DNA from: Streptomyces lavendulae subsp. lavendulae
Lineage (GTDB): Bacteria; Actinomycetota; Actinomycetes; Streptomycetales; Streptomycetaceae
NCBI RefSeq assembly: GCF_002803845.1
Contig: NZ_CP024985.1
Coordinates: 4,154,001 to 4,218,000 of the forward strand
Length of the DNA: 64,000 nucleotides
Reading direction: 5' to 3'
The notes under the pieces: model-generated
What the model saw: the letters and a program-made list of their open reading frames with translations, nothing else
The model's database searches: none
What the model was told of the DNA's origin: nothing
Shown: piece after piece, positions 8,017 through 16,708 of the stretch
Numbering within the stretch: the first letter of the stretch is position 1
Layout: each line of letters starts with the position of its first letter
Program-made: the position numbers and the translations under genes

Positions 8017-8841
8017 TCACCCCTCCCGCTGCGTCCGGCGCCAGCGCACCAGTCCGACCGCCACGGCACCCGCGGCGACCAGGCCCAGCAGCGCCCAGTC
8101 CGGCACCGCCTCCGCGACGGAACGCACCCGCTCCTCCACCGCGTACGAGTCGTCCACGTCCAGCAGCCCGGGCAGGGCGCTCGCCCCGTCGTAGGCCAGG
8201 AACAGGGCGCCCAGGGTGATGAAGAACAGCCCGGACAGCAGCGAGGTCGAGTGCAGCCGGAGCGGGCCCAGCCGCAGGGGCCGCCCGCGCAGCCAGCGCC
8301 GGCGGCCCAGGTCGAAGCGCTCCCAGAGCAGGGCCAGCAGGAACAGGGGCACGGCCATGCCCAGGGCGTACACCGCCAGCAGCAGTCCGCCGTAGACCGG
8401 GCTGCCGCTGACCGCCGCCACCGTCAGGACGCTGCCCAGGATCGGGCCGGCGCAGAAGCCGGCCAGCCCGTAGACGGCGCCCAGCGCGTACACCGACAGC
8501 GCGGTGACCGGCCGGATCCGCCCGGACATCTCGGAGATCCGGCGGGAGGAGAAGCCCAGCCCGAGGATCTGCGCGAGACCGAGCGCGATGATCAGCCAAC
8601 CGCCGAAGAGGACGAGCCCCTCGCGGTGGCCGTGGAAGAACCGGCCCGCGTACGAGCCCGCCGCGCCCAGCGGTACGAGGGTGCTCGCGAGGCCCGCGTA
8701 GAAGATCCCGGTGCGGGCCAGGAGCCGGGAGGCGGAGTCGATCGAGTAGGCGAAGAAGGCGGGCAGCAGCAGGGCGCTGCACGGGCTCAGCAGGGCGAGG
8801 AGGCCGCCCAGCAGGGCGGCCAGGTATCCGATGCCGTTCAC
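8017..8841 (-). CDS. CcdA/DsbD-type transmembrane thiol-redox protein
   Basis: A 274-residue polytopic membrane protein with at least six hydrophobic segments. It has the paired membrane cysteines of the CcdA family (LLSPCSALLLP, and GFCAGPILG about 110 residues later). CcdA carries electrons from cytoplasmic thioredoxin across the membrane to extracytoplasmic thiol proteins and cytochrome c maturation. The GTG start overlaps the stop of the DsbA-like gene (GTGA), so the reductant channel and thiol protein are made together. It ends with an extra basic cytoplasmic tail. Confidence 0.88.
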   Translation of the reverse strand: MNGIGYLAALLGGLLALLSPCSALLLPAFFAYSIDSASRLLARTGIFYAGLASTLVPLGAAGSYAGRFFHGHREGLVLFGGWLIIALGLAQILGLGFSSRRISEMSGRIRPVTALSVYALGAVYGLAGFCAGPILGSVLTVAAVSGSPVYGGLLLAVYALGMAVPLFLLALLWERFDLGRRRWLRGRPLRLGPLRLHSTSLLSGLFFITLGALFLAYDGASALPGLLDVDDSYAVEERVRSVAEAVPDWALLGLVAAGAVAVGLVRWRRTQREG

Positions 8842-9587
8842 TTGCCGGCCGCCGCGGCCGCCCGGCTGATGGCGGCCTCGAAGGCGGCGAGGGGCTGGGC
8901 GCCCGCCAGGGGCTGGCCGCCGACCAGGAAGGAGGGGGTGGAGCTCACGCCGATGCGGTAGCCCTCCTCCTGGTCCCTGCGCAGCGCTTCTGCGGCCTGC
9001 GGGCCGGCCGTGTCCCGCCGGAAGCGTTCCAGGTCGGGGACCCCGGCCTCGCGGGCCAGCTCGACGAGGCGTTCCTCGCCGAAGCCCTTCTCCTTGGCGC
9101 CGTCGGCGTACGCGGCCGCGTGGAAGGCCGCGAAGCGGTCCTGCTGCCCGGCAGCCCAGGCGGCCTTGGCGGCGGCCTCGGAGTCGGCGCCGAAGATCGG
9201 GAAGTTGCGCCACTCGATGCGCAGGGTGCCGGCGTCGACGTACTTCTTCACCAGGGCGGGCTCAGTGTCCCGGGCGAACTTGCCGCAGTAGCCGCACTTG
9301 AAGTCGGAGTACTCGACGAGGACGACGGGCGCGTCGGGGCGGCCGAGCGCCAGCTTGTCGCCGGCCTCGCGGCGGGCCAGGGCCTTGAGCTCGGCCAGGG
9401 GGTCCTCGGCTCGGGGGGTGGAGCCGGCGGCGGAGGCGGTGGTGTCGCGGGACCCGTCCCGCGAGGACGAGGCCTGCCACGAGACGAGTCCGAGGGTGAT
9501 CGCGGCGACGGCGACCCCGGCGCAGACCAGCAGGGGCGTGCGGGAGGCGCGTTTGCGGGGGGCGGGCTTGCGGGTGGAAGAGGACAT
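8838..9587 (-). CDS. Membrane-anchored DsbA-like thioredoxin-fold protein
   Basis: A 249-residue protein with a basic N-terminus, one transmembrane segment (about residues 18-37), a Ser/Thr/Ala linker and a thioredoxin-fold domain with insertion. The active site is Cys98-Gly-Tyr-Cys101 inside DFKCGYCGKF. The cis-proline loop is likely SSTPSFLVGG. This is the actinobacterial DsbA/2-hydroxychromene-isomerase-like arrangement that makes or repairs disulfides in exported proteins. AGGAG lies seven bases before the ATG. It is coupled to the CcdA-like gene downstream, which could keep it reduced. Confidence 0.92.
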   Translation of the reverse strand: MSSSTRKPAPRKRASRTPLLVCAGVAVAAITLGLVSWQASSSRDGSRDTTASAAGSTPRAEDPLAELKALARREAGDKLALGRPDAPVVLVEYSDFKCGYCGKFARDTEPALVKKYVDAGTLRIEWRNFPIFGADSEAAAKAAWAAGQQDRFAAFHAAAYADGAKEKGFGEERLVELAREAGVPDLERFRRDTAGPQAAEALRRDQEEGYRIGVSSTPSFLVGGQPLAGAQPLAAFEAAISRAAAAAGK

Positions 9588-9640
9588 ACGGGTGCTCCTG
9601 AGGGGCGGAAGGTGAGGGGGACCGGCGGTGACCGCTCCCC

Positions 9641-10066
9641 TTACACCCGCAGCACCGACAGCTCCACCGGGCCGGGCGGCGTCCGGTCCGGCCCGCGTAC
9701 GAGGACCCGCAGGGGCGCGGTGCCGCGCGGGCGGACCTCCCCGGGCACGACCCCGCCGGCCGGCAGCTGCGCGTGCTCGCACCCGCTCCGCGGCGGCACG
9801 ACGGGGACACCCCCGCGCTCCGGCCCGTCGGGCGCACAACGTGGCCCCTGCTCCTGCACCCCCGCCATGACGACCGACCCGAAGGCGGGAGCCGCCTGGG
9901 CCGGGGTGGCGTGGGCCGGGGTGGCGTGGGTCGGGGTGGCGTGGGTCGGGGTGGCGTGGGTCGAGGTGACCTGGGTCGGGGCGGCCGACGCGGTGGGGGC
10001 CACGGTGGCCAGCAGTGTCGTGAGGACGGCGGCCAGGAGGCACCACACACGACGGCGGCGGGACAC
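9641..10066 (-). CDS. Secreted protein with THATP tandem repeat and two cysteines, function unknown
   Basis: A 141-residue protein starting VSRRRRVWC with a clear signal peptide (LLAAVLTTLLATVAPTASA). It has four to five near-perfect five-residue repeats of the type THATP/AHATP and a C-terminal domain of about 80 residues holding two cysteines. The GTG start has GAGAGG nine bases upstream. It lies 53 bases upstream of the DsbA-like gene on the same strand, so it may be an early operon member and a disulfide substrate; that is inference. I do not recognise the C-terminal domain. Confidence 0.68.
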   Translation of the reverse strand: MSRRRRVWCLLAAVLTTLLATVAPTASAAPTQVTSTHATPTHATPTHATPAHATPAQAAPAFGSVVMAGVQEQGPRCAPDGPERGGVPVVPPRSGCEHAQLPAGGVVPGEVRPRGTAPLRVLVRGPDRTPPGPVELSVLRV

Positions 10067-10177
10067 AGTGGGCTGCCTCTCACTTGCGCAAACGGGGGGA
10101 CTCGTCCCGAAATGGTACGGGGAGGGGCACAAATGCGTTCGCCACCCGCCGGGCCCAGGTGAGATCCTCGACCAGGT

Positions 10178-13100
10178 ATGTCTACTTCCTTCGCCGCCCT
10201 GCAGACGCTTCTCGGTGAGATCTCCCTCCGTGACGCGCACCGCCTCGGCCGCCGCCTCGAAGGCGCCCGCCGCATCCGCAAGCCCGAGGCCAAGCAGGCC
10301 GTGCTCGACGAGATCGCCGCGGAGGCCGAGAAGGCCGCCGCGCGGCTCGCCGGCCGTGCCTCGCGGATGCCGGAGGTCACGTATCCCGAGAACCTGCCCG
10401 TCAGCCAGAAGAAGGACGAGATCGCCGAGGCGATACGCGACCACCAGGTCGTGATCGTCGCGGGCGAGACCGGCTCCGGCAAGACCACCCAGATCCCCAA
10501 GATCTGCATGGAGCTGGGGCGCGGGGTCCGGGGCATGATCGGGCACACCCAGCCCCGCCGGATCGCCGCCCGCACGGTCGCCGAGCGCATCGCGGAGGAG
10601 CTGAAGTCCGAGATCGGCCAGACGGTCGGCTGGAAGGTCCGCTTCACCGACCAGGTGGACCAGGACGCGACCTTCGTGAAGCTGATGACGGACGGCATCC
10701 TGCTCGCCGAGATCCAGACGGACCGCGAGCTGCGCGCCTACGACACGATCATCATCGACGAGGCCCACGAGCGGTCCCTGAACATCGACTTCCTGCTCGG
10801 CTACCTGGCGACGCTGCTGCCCAAGCGCCCCGACCTGAAGGTCGTCATCACCTCGGCGACCATCGACCCCGAGCGGTTCTCCCGGCACTTCGGGGACGCG
10901 CCGATCGTCGAGGTCAGCGGGCGGACGTACCCGGTGGAGGTCCGCTACCGGCCGCTCCTGGAGGAGGACTCCGAGGACGCCGACCGGGACCAGATCACCG
11001 CGATCTGCGAGGCCGTGGAGGAGCTCCAGGCGGAGGGGCCGGGCGACATCCTGGTGTTCCTCTCGGGTGAGCGCGAGATCCGGGACACGGCGGACGCGCT
11101 GGAGAAGCGCAAGCTCCGTTTCACCGAGGTGCTCCCCCTCTACGCCCGTCTCTCGCACGCCGAGCAGCACCGGGTGTTCCAGCAGCACACGGGCCGGCGG
11201 ATCGTCCTGGCGACGAACGTCGCGGAGACGTCCCTGACGGTCCCCGGCATCAAGTACGTGATCGACCCGGGCACGGCCCGCATCTCGCGCTACAGCCACC
11301 GCACCAAGGTGCAGCGGCTGCCCATCGAGCGGATCTCGCAGGCCAGCGCCAACCAGCGCAAGGGCCGCTGCGGCCGTACCAGCGACGGCATCTGCATCCG
11401 GCTCTACTCCGAGGACGACTTCGACGCCCGTCCGGAGTTCACGGACGCCGAGATCCTGCGCACGAACCTGGCCTCCGTCATCCTCCAGATGACCGCGGCG
11501 GGCCTGGGCGAGATCGAGAAGTTCCCCTTCATCGACCCGCCGGACCACCGCAACATCCGCGACGGCGTGCAGCTGCTCCAGGAGCTGGGCGCGCTGGAGC
11601 AGGGCGAGAAGTCCGCCCAGGAGGGCAGGAAGGGGCAGCGGCTCACCCCGATGGGCCGCCAGCTGTCCCAGCTGCCCGTGGACCCGCGGCTGGCGCGCAT
11701 GGTGGTGGAGGCGGACAAGAACAACTGCGTCCGCGAGGTCATGGTGATCGCGGCGGCGCTGTCGATCCAGGACCCGCGCGAGCGGCCCTCGGACAAGCAG
11801 ACGCAGGCGGACCAGAACCACGCCCGGTTCAAGGACGAGACGAGCGACTTCCTCTCGTTCCTGAACATGTGGCGCTACGTGCGCGAGCAGCAGAAGGAGC
11901 GCGGCTCGTCCTCCTTCCGCCGGATGTGCAAGCAGGAGTACCTGAACTTCCTGCGCATCCGCGAATGGCAGGACATCTACTCGCAGTTGCGCACGGTCGC
12001 CAAGACGATGGGGATCCACGTCAACGAGGCGGACGCCCCCGAGACGAACATCCACATCTCGCTGCTGGCCGGCCTGCTGTCGCACATCGGCCTGAAGGAC
12101 ACCGACAAGAACGAGTACCTGGGCGCCCGCTCGGCCAAGTTCGCGATCTTCCCGGGCTCCTCGCTCTTCAAGAAGCAGCCGAAGTTCCTGATGTCGGCGG
12201 AGCTGGTCGAGACCTCGCGGCTGTGGGCGCGGGTGAACGCCAAGGTGGAGCCCGAGTGGGTGGAGCCGCTCGCGCAGCACCTGATCAAGCGCACGTACAG
12301 CGAGCCGCACTGGGAGAAGGACCAGGCGGCGGTGATGGCGTACGAGAAGGTGACCCTGTACGGGGTGCCGATCGTCGCCCAGCGGAAGATCAACTACGGC
12401 CGCATCGACCCCGAGGTCTCGCGGGAGCTGTTCATCCGCAACGCGCTGGTCGAGGGCGACTGGCGCACGCACCACAAGTTCTACGCCGACAACCGCAAGC
12501 TCCTCACCGAGGTGGAGGAGCTGGAGAACCGGGCGCGGCGCCGGGACATCGTGGTCGACGACGAGACCCTCTTCGACTTCTACGACCAGCGCATCCCGGA
12601 GCACGTGGTCTCGGGGGCGCACTTCGACTCCTGGTGGAAGCACAAGAAGCGCGAGGAGCCCGAACTCCTCGATTTCGAGCGCGAGATGCTGCTCACGGAG
12701 AAGGCGGCCGGGGTCACCAAGGCCGACTATCCGGACAGCTGGCAGCAGGGCCGGCTGAAGTTCCGGGTGACCTACCAGTTCGAGCCGGGCGCGGACGCGG
12801 ACGGCGTGACCGTCCACATCCCGCTCCAGGTGCTGAACCAGGTCACGGACGAGGGCTTCGACTGGCAGATCCCGGGGCTGCGCGAGGAGGTCGTCACCGA
12901 GCTGATCCGCTCGCTGCCGAAGCCGATCCGCCGGCACTACGTACCGGCGCCGAACTTCGCGACCCGCTTCCTGGACACGGCCGTCCCGCTGCAGGAGCCG
13001 CTGCACGTGACGCTGGCGCGGGAGCTGCACCGGATGGTCGGGGTGCCGGTCTCGGCCGACGACTTCGACCTGACCCGGATCCCGGACCACCTGAAGATCA

Positions 13101-14116
13101 CCTTCCGGATCATCGACGAGCGGCGCAAGAAGCTCGCCGAGGACAAGGACCTGGAGGCCCTGCGGCTCTCCCTGAAGCCCAAGGCCCGCCAGGCCCTGTC
13201 CAAGGCCGCGGCGGCCACCGCCGAGCGGGCGGGCGGGGAGTCGCTGGAGCGCTCCGGGCTGACCGACTGGACGATCGGCACCCTGACCCGGGTCTTCGAG
13301 ACCCGGCGGGCGGGCCAGCCGGTGAAGGCGTACCCGGCGCTGGTGGACGCGGGGACGAGCGTCTGCGTACGGCTCTTCGACACCGAGGCCGAGCAGCAGC
13401 AGGCCATGTGGCTGGGCACCCGGAGGCTGATCCTCCTCAACATCCCGGTGAACCCGGCGAAGTTCGCCTCGGACAAGCTCACCAACCAGCAGAAGCTGGC
13501 CCTGTCCCGCAACCCGCACGGCTCCATCCAGGCGCTGTTCGACGACTGCGCCACGGCGGCGGCCGACAAGCTGATCGCCGACCACGGCGGTCCCGCCTGG
13601 GACGAGGCGGGCTTCCGCAAGCTCTACGACGCGGTGCGGGCCGACCTGGTGGACACGACCGTACGGACGGTCGCGCAGGTGCAGCAGGTGCTCGCCGCCT
13701 GGCAGGCCTGCGAGCGGCGGCTGAAGGCGACCAACAGCCTGGCCCTGATGGCCAACGTCGCGGACGTGAAGGCGCAGCTGGCGGCCCTGGTGCCGGCCGG
13801 CTTCGTGACCCTCGCGGGCCTGCGCCGGCTGCCGGACCTGATGCGGTACCTGGTGGCGGCCGACCGGCGGCTCCAGCAGATGCCGACGGGCGCCCAGCGC
13901 GACACCACGCGCATGGAGAAGGTCCACGAGATGCGGGACGAGTACCTGTGGCTGCTGGAGCAGCTGCCGAAGGGCCGCCCGGTGCCGGAGGCGGTCACCG
14001 AGATCCGCTGGATGATCGAGGAACTGCGGGTCAGCTACTTCGCCCACGCGCTCGGGACGGCCTACCCGATCTCCGACAAACGCATCGTGAAGGCGGTCGA
14101 CGCCCTCGCTCCGTGA
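10178..14116 (+). CDS. hrpA: ATP-dependent RNA helicase HrpA (DEAH box)
   Basis: A 1312-residue protein of the usual HrpA length. Order: N-terminal basic region, Walker A GETGSGKT (96-103), TQPRR, the DEAH box at 194-197 inside IIDEAHERS, SAT, ATNVAETSLTVPG, QRKGRCGRT, then the HA2/winged-helix and OB-fold regions. The long C-terminal domain of about 600 residues (DUF3418) is typical of HrpA and absent from eukaryotic DEAH proteins. HrpA unwinds RNA and has been linked to rescue of stalled ribosomes in E. coli. The start codon lacks a strong ribosome site. Transcription runs toward tRNA-Asp. Confidence 0.96.
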   Translation: MSTSFAALQTLLGEISLRDAHRLGRRLEGARRIRKPEAKQAVLDEIAAEAEKAAARLAGRASRMPEVTYPENLPVSQKKDEIAEAIRDHQVVIVAGETGSGKTTQIPKICMELGRGVRGMIGHTQPRRIAARTVAERIAEELKSEIGQTVGWKVRFTDQVDQDATFVKLMTDGILLAEIQTDRELRAYDTIIIDEAHERSLNIDFLLGYLATLLPKRPDLKVVITSATIDPERFSRHFGDAPIVEVSGRTYPVEVRYRPLLEEDSEDADRDQITAICEAVEELQAEGPGDILVFLSGEREIRDTADALEKRKLRFTEVLPLYARLSHAEQHRVFQQHTGRRIVLATNVAETSLTVPGIKYVIDPGTARISRYSHRTKVQRLPIERISQASANQRKGRCGRTSDGICIRLYSEDDFDARPEFTDAEILRTNLASVILQMTAAGLGEIEKFPFIDPPDHRNIRDGVQLLQELGALEQGEKSAQEGRKGQRLTPMGRQLSQLPVDPRLARMVVEADKNNCVREVMVIAAALSIQDPRERPSDKQTQADQNHARFKDETSDFLSFLNMWRYVREQQKERGSSSFRRMCKQEYLNFLRIREWQDIYSQLRTVAKTMGIHVNEADAPETNIHISLLAGLLSHIGLKDTDKNEYLGARSAKFAIFPGSSLFKKQPKFLMSAELVETSRLWARVNAKVEPEWVEPLAQHLIKRTYSEPHWEKDQAAVMAYEKVTLYGVPIVAQRKINYGRIDPEVSRELFIRNALVEGDWRTHHKFYADNRKLLTEVEELENRARRRDIVVDDETLFDFYDQRIPEHVVSGAHFDSWWKHKKREEPELLDFEREMLLTEKAAGVTKADYPDSWQQGRLKFRVTYQFEPGADADGVTVHIPLQVLNQVTDEGFDWQIPGLREEVVTELIRSLPKPIRRHYVPAPNFATRFLDTAVPLQEPLHVTLARELHRMVGVPVSADDFDLTRIPDHLKITFRIIDERRKKLAEDKDLEALRLSLKPKARQALSKAAAATAERAGGESLERSGLTDWTIGTLTRVFETRRAGQPVKAYPALVDAGTSVCVRLFDTEAEQQQAMWLGTRRLILLNIPVNPAKFASDKLTNQQKLALSRNPHGSIQALFDDCATAAADKLIADHGGPAWDEAGFRKLYDAVRADLVDTTVRTVAQVQQVLAAWQACERRLKATNSLALMANVADVKAQLAALVPAGFVTLAGLRRLPDLMRYLVAADRRLQQMPTGAQRDTTRMEKVHEMRDEYLWLLEQLPKGRPVPEAVTEIRWMIEELRVSYFAHALGTAYPISDKRIVKAVDALAP

Positions 14117-14185
14117 TCGGGTTCGACCGCACCCCCTGACCTGCTGTACAGTGTCATTCGCAGCCGGGGAACCGGCCGCGAACGA

Positions 14186-14259
14186 GGACCTGTGGAGCAG
14201 TTGGTTAGCTCGCCACCCTGTCAAGGTGGAGGTCGCGGGTTCAAGTCCCGTCAGGTTCG
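14186..14259 (+). tRNA. tRNA-Asp (GTC), copy 2
   Basis: 74 nt, identical base for base to the copy at 7807-7880, with unrelated flanks. It lies 69 bases after hrpA. A weak promoter-like TACAGT at 14147 could serve it. Confidence 0.96.
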
Positions 14260-14265
14260 CAGAAA

Positions 14266-14305
14266 CGTCAGGGCCCGCACCCCGTAAGGGATGCGGGCCC
14301 TGACG
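14266..14305 (+). terminator. Terminator after the second tRNA-Asp
   Basis: A perfect 14-bp stem (CGTCAGGGCCCGCA and complement) with a 12-base loop, seven bases after the tRNA. Confidence 0.85.
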
Positions 14306-14715
14306 CGTTTCCCGGCACCGGCCCCGGACGCGTGAGGTCACCCCTCCCGTCTCATGATCACCCGGCGACCCCGAACGACCCTGAGGGCCCCTCAGCGCCT
14401 CGATCGGACCCCGCACCGCTCCCTACGTCCACCTCCTGCCCGACGGGCCCTCCAGGGGGCTTCCAGCGGCTCGGGCTACACCTGTCGCCCGGGAGGGGAA
14501 AATCCCCCGTCCACACGAGGCGCTCTGCACCGGAGATCCCCTTACGGGGTGCATTGCCGGATGTACAAGAGTTATCAGCTGTGACGGGAGTCACCACACG
14601 AGTTTTTGAAACCCGCACGTTTATCGGACTCCTACGCCCGCTCGATTTAATATGTGCAATGGCACCCACTCCGCCGACACCCCAGGAGCCGCGGGCCGGC
14701 GCCCCCTCCGGGCAT
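14306..14715. other. Intergenic stretch without a convincing gene
   Basis: About 410 bases between the tRNA-Asp terminator and the bldC terminator. Open frames here lack Streptomyces codon bias and ribosome sites. The right half is AT-richer than its surroundings (around 14600-14660, including TTTAATATG). I see a small G/C hairpin near 14490-14510 but nothing I can name. Confidence 0.5.
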
Positions 14716-14756
14716 AAAAAAAGATCGCGCTGGACCCGGCGGAGTCCAGCGCGATC
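14716..14756 (-). terminator. Intrinsic terminator with T-run downstream of bldC
   Basis: On the minus strand a perfect 13-bp stem (GATCGCGCTGGAC and complement, 8-base loop) is followed directly by seven T residues. This is a textbook Rho-independent terminator and unusual in this T-poor genome. It lies 106 bases after the bldC stop codon. Confidence 0.93.
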
Positions 14757-14862
14757 GACGGTGTGGCCTGTTGGGGCAAGCTCCACCGTATGAAGCCATG
14801 TGGGTTTCATCGGATTGGGGGACCCGATACGAACCCGGTTAAAGCAGTGGTGCTACGGGACC

Positions 14863-15069
14863 TCAGGCCTCGCTGCGCTGCTGCGGAATTCCCGCGAGCA
14901 GTGCGCGAACCTCGGCCTCGCGGTAACGGCGGTGTCCACCCAGGGTGCGGATGGACGTGAGCTTGCCAGCCTTGGCCCAGCGGGTGACCGTCTTCGGGTC
15001 CACGCGGAACATCGTGGCAACCTCAGCCGGGGTCAGCAGCGGCTCGGCATCAGGGGTGCGAGCGGTCAT
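14863..15069 (-). CDS. bldC: BldC, MerR-like developmental transcriptional regulator
   Basis: A 68-residue protein, essentially a single winged-helix DNA-binding domain: TPAEVATMFRVDPKTVTRW, then AGKLTSIRTLGGHRRYREAEV. Length and sequence match BldC, which in Streptomyces binds DNA as head-to-tail multimers on direct repeats and delays the move from vegetative growth to sporulation. The ATG at 15069 has GAGGAGG six bases upstream; the frame is open further upstream but without bias. A long 580-base upstream region and a 106-base 3' untranslated region with a strong terminator point to a monocistronic transcript. Confidence 0.97.
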   Translation of the reverse strand: MTARTPDAEPLLTPAEVATMFRVDPKTVTRWAKAGKLTSIRTLGGHRRYREAEVRALLAGIPQQRSEA

Positions 15070-15168
15070 GAGCGGCCTCCTCGGGAGAACCGAACCATCT
15101 CGGTTCTTTCCTCTAAATTCTGCACCTTGGCCCACGTTGCCCGAAATGGACATACGCAGGCCGAGTCG

Positions 15169-15174
15169 GTTATA
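15169..15174 (-). promoter_or_regulatory. Candidate -10 element (TATAAC) for bldC
   Basis: On the minus strand CCTATAACC gives a -10 of TATAAC. A start point near 15162 would give a leader of about 93 bases. No convincing -35 sits 17-18 bases upstream (best GTGCCG). Confidence 0.4.
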
Positions 15175-15309
15175 GGACGAACGGCTTGTCCTCGGCACTA
15201 CAACTACACCATCCGTCCAGCCCCAAGGGCCAAACCGATGGAATTGCCCTCCGAGGTGTTCATCAGCGGCGGAAGCCGATGGACCGCCCCATAACGGACA
15301 GTCACCCCA

Positions 15310-15328
15310 CTGTGACGATCAGTCACAG
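15310..15328. promoter_or_regulatory. Perfect 7-5-7 palindrome in the bldC upstream region
   Basis: CTGTGAC GATCA GTCACAG, perfect arms of seven with a five-base spacer. It resembles a dimeric-regulator operator. It is close to but not a CRP site, because the TGTGA/TCACA halves are seven bases apart instead of six. Confidence 0.5.
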
Positions 15329-15374
15329 AGCGATCAGGAGTCTTCAGACCCCCCATAGAGTGCAATACCGAGCA

Positions 15375-15396
15375 TTCCGCCCTTAGTTGGGCGGAA
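15375..15396. repeat. Short perfect hairpin upstream of bldC
   Basis: TTCCGCCC TTAGTT GGGCGGAA, an 8-bp perfect stem with a six-base loop. It could be a weak terminator for the minus-strand gene ending at 15649 or a leader structure. No T-run. Confidence 0.45.
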
Positions 15397-15648
15397 GGAA
15401 CCCTCCCCGGACTCCTTGTCCTATTTTGGCACGAGGGTAGGGGAAGGGCGCAAGGGTGTAGATAGTGCGGTCCGTCACGCTTGGGCCAATGGCCCGTATC
15501 GGGACGTAGGTCCTGGAACTAAGACCCTAATGTGGTGATCAAGCCTCTGATCTGCAACTTATACCCGATCGGCCGATGCCTACCGATACGGGCGATACGC
15601 ACCGCGGCCGAACGGGGGTGCGGTCACCGTCACACGATGCCTCATCCG

Positions 15649-16488
15649 TCAGTTCGCGAACAGTCTCTCCCGCACCTTTCGCCAGCGCAGTGCAAGTTCG
15701 CCGTACACCTGGGACGCCCCGTCGAGGTCCCCCGCCCGCAGCGCCGCGATCCCCTCCGCGAGATCCCGGGCCGACCGGTCCCCCGCCAGCGCGTCAGCGG
15801 GCAGCGCGTGCAGCAGCCCGCCGTAGTCCAGTTCGACCATCGACCGCGGGTGGAACTCCTCCAGCCAGCTGCCGACCTCCACCAGCCCCTCGGCCAGCGG
15901 CCCGTACCCCTCCGCCTGCCGCAGCGTCCGCAGCCCCCTGGCCAGCCGCCGCCGCGCCTGCACCATCGGCGTCCGGTACCGCAGCCGTTCGCCCGGCACG
16001 TACTCCCGCTCCTCGTCCGCCACCAGCACGAACCAGCGCAGCGGCACCTGCCACACCCCCGTGCGGATCCACGGGCGGGCGTCCGGGTTCCGCTCGCGCC
16101 ACGCCTCGTACTCCTCGGCGGCCCGGCGGCGGGTCCCCGCCGGGAGGACCGCGTCGAGGACCGGCGGGGGGAAGGACTCCGCCAGCTCCCGCAGCGCCAG
16201 CCAGCCGCGCAGCCGCGTCCGCCAGGGGCAGACCAGCAGCGACCCGTCCAGCTCCGTCGTGAAGGCGTCCGCGCTCTCGTGCGCCGGGACCCCGACCACG
16301 GGCACCCGCACCAGATCGGAGAGCGACCGACGCAGCTCGTCCTGGGCCGTCGGGGCCGTCCCGCGCCGCGCGTAGTCCGCCCAGTGGGTCCGCTCCGGCT
16401 CCGGGAAGGCCGCCAAGGGCTCGTAGACCCGCAGGTAGGAGGCGTACGGGACGACCGGCACGGGGCGGGGGGAATCGTTCACCCTCAC
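15649..16488 (-). CDS. Conserved Streptomyces protein of unknown function
   Basis: A 279-residue protein, acidic and arginine-rich, with no signal peptide or membrane segment and no motif I recognise. It has motifs such as PVVPYASYLRVYEPL, EEYEAWRERNP and YRTPMVQARRRLARGL that look like a compact helical fold. Strong codon bias supports it as real. The GTG at 16488 and the GTG at 16482 (better spaced after GGGGGAG) are both possible starts. It lies between bldC and vdh, as a hypothetical gene does in S. coelicolor by memory. Confidence 0.8.
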   Translation of the reverse strand: MRVNDSPRPVPVVPYASYLRVYEPLAAFPEPERTHWADYARRGTAPTAQDELRRSLSDLVRVPVVGVPAHESADAFTTELDGSLLVCPWRTRLRGWLALRELAESFPPPVLDAVLPAGTRRRAAEEYEAWRERNPDARPWIRTGVWQVPLRWFVLVADEEREYVPGERLRYRTPMVQARRRLARGLRTLRQAEGYGPLAEGLVEVGSWLEEFHPRSMVELDYGGLLHALPADALAGDRSARDLAEGIAALRAGDLDGASQVYGELALRWRKVRERLFAN

Positions 16489-16708
16489 GTACTCCCCCCA
16501 TTTCGGGCCCGGTTCACCTCCGGGGCACCGATGCCGGGCCCGCAGGTGCGTGCGCGCCCGGGCCGGGGGCGGTCACACGGGAGTGTTCCGATCCCCGGAC
16601 AGGGGCCGCCCGCGCGGGCCGCAGGTCTTACTCTGCTCCCAGTGCGCCCTCCCCCACCCGCAGGGCGGGCGTCCTTTCCGCCGCATCTCTTCCATGGGAG
16701 TCACCACC

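Larger units (their letters stand above)
15070..15648. other. Long regulatory intergenic region upstream of bldC
   Basis: 579 bases without a coding frame. It is clearly lower in GC than flanking genes, with several inverted repeats (listed separately) and a pair of 10-base inverted sequences CCCGTATCGG (15493) and CCGATACGGG (15583), 80 bases apart. It must hold the bldC promoter and the 3' end of the neighbouring minus-strand gene. Confidence 0.6.

Noticed and set aside
7807..14259. Identical tRNA-Asp copies as borders of an integrated element
   Set aside because: The DNA between them is core (ccdA, dsbA, hrpA) with no integrase, and the copies are full functional genes with unrelated flanks.
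9641..14416. Minus-strand frame of 1591 codons opposite hrpA
   Set aside because: Reads through tRNA-Asp and the antisense of hrpA with His/Leu/Arg-rich nonsense. Only the last 141 codons (from 10066) look like a real gene.
14358..14810. 150-residue minus-strand frame downstream of bldC
   Set aside because: It runs through the T-run terminator and hairpin of bldC and lacks codon bias, so it is unlikely to be translated.
15310..15328. CRP-type binding site
   Set aside because: Half-sites TGTGA/TCACA are separated by seven bases, whereas the classic site has six. Kept only as an unnamed palindrome.
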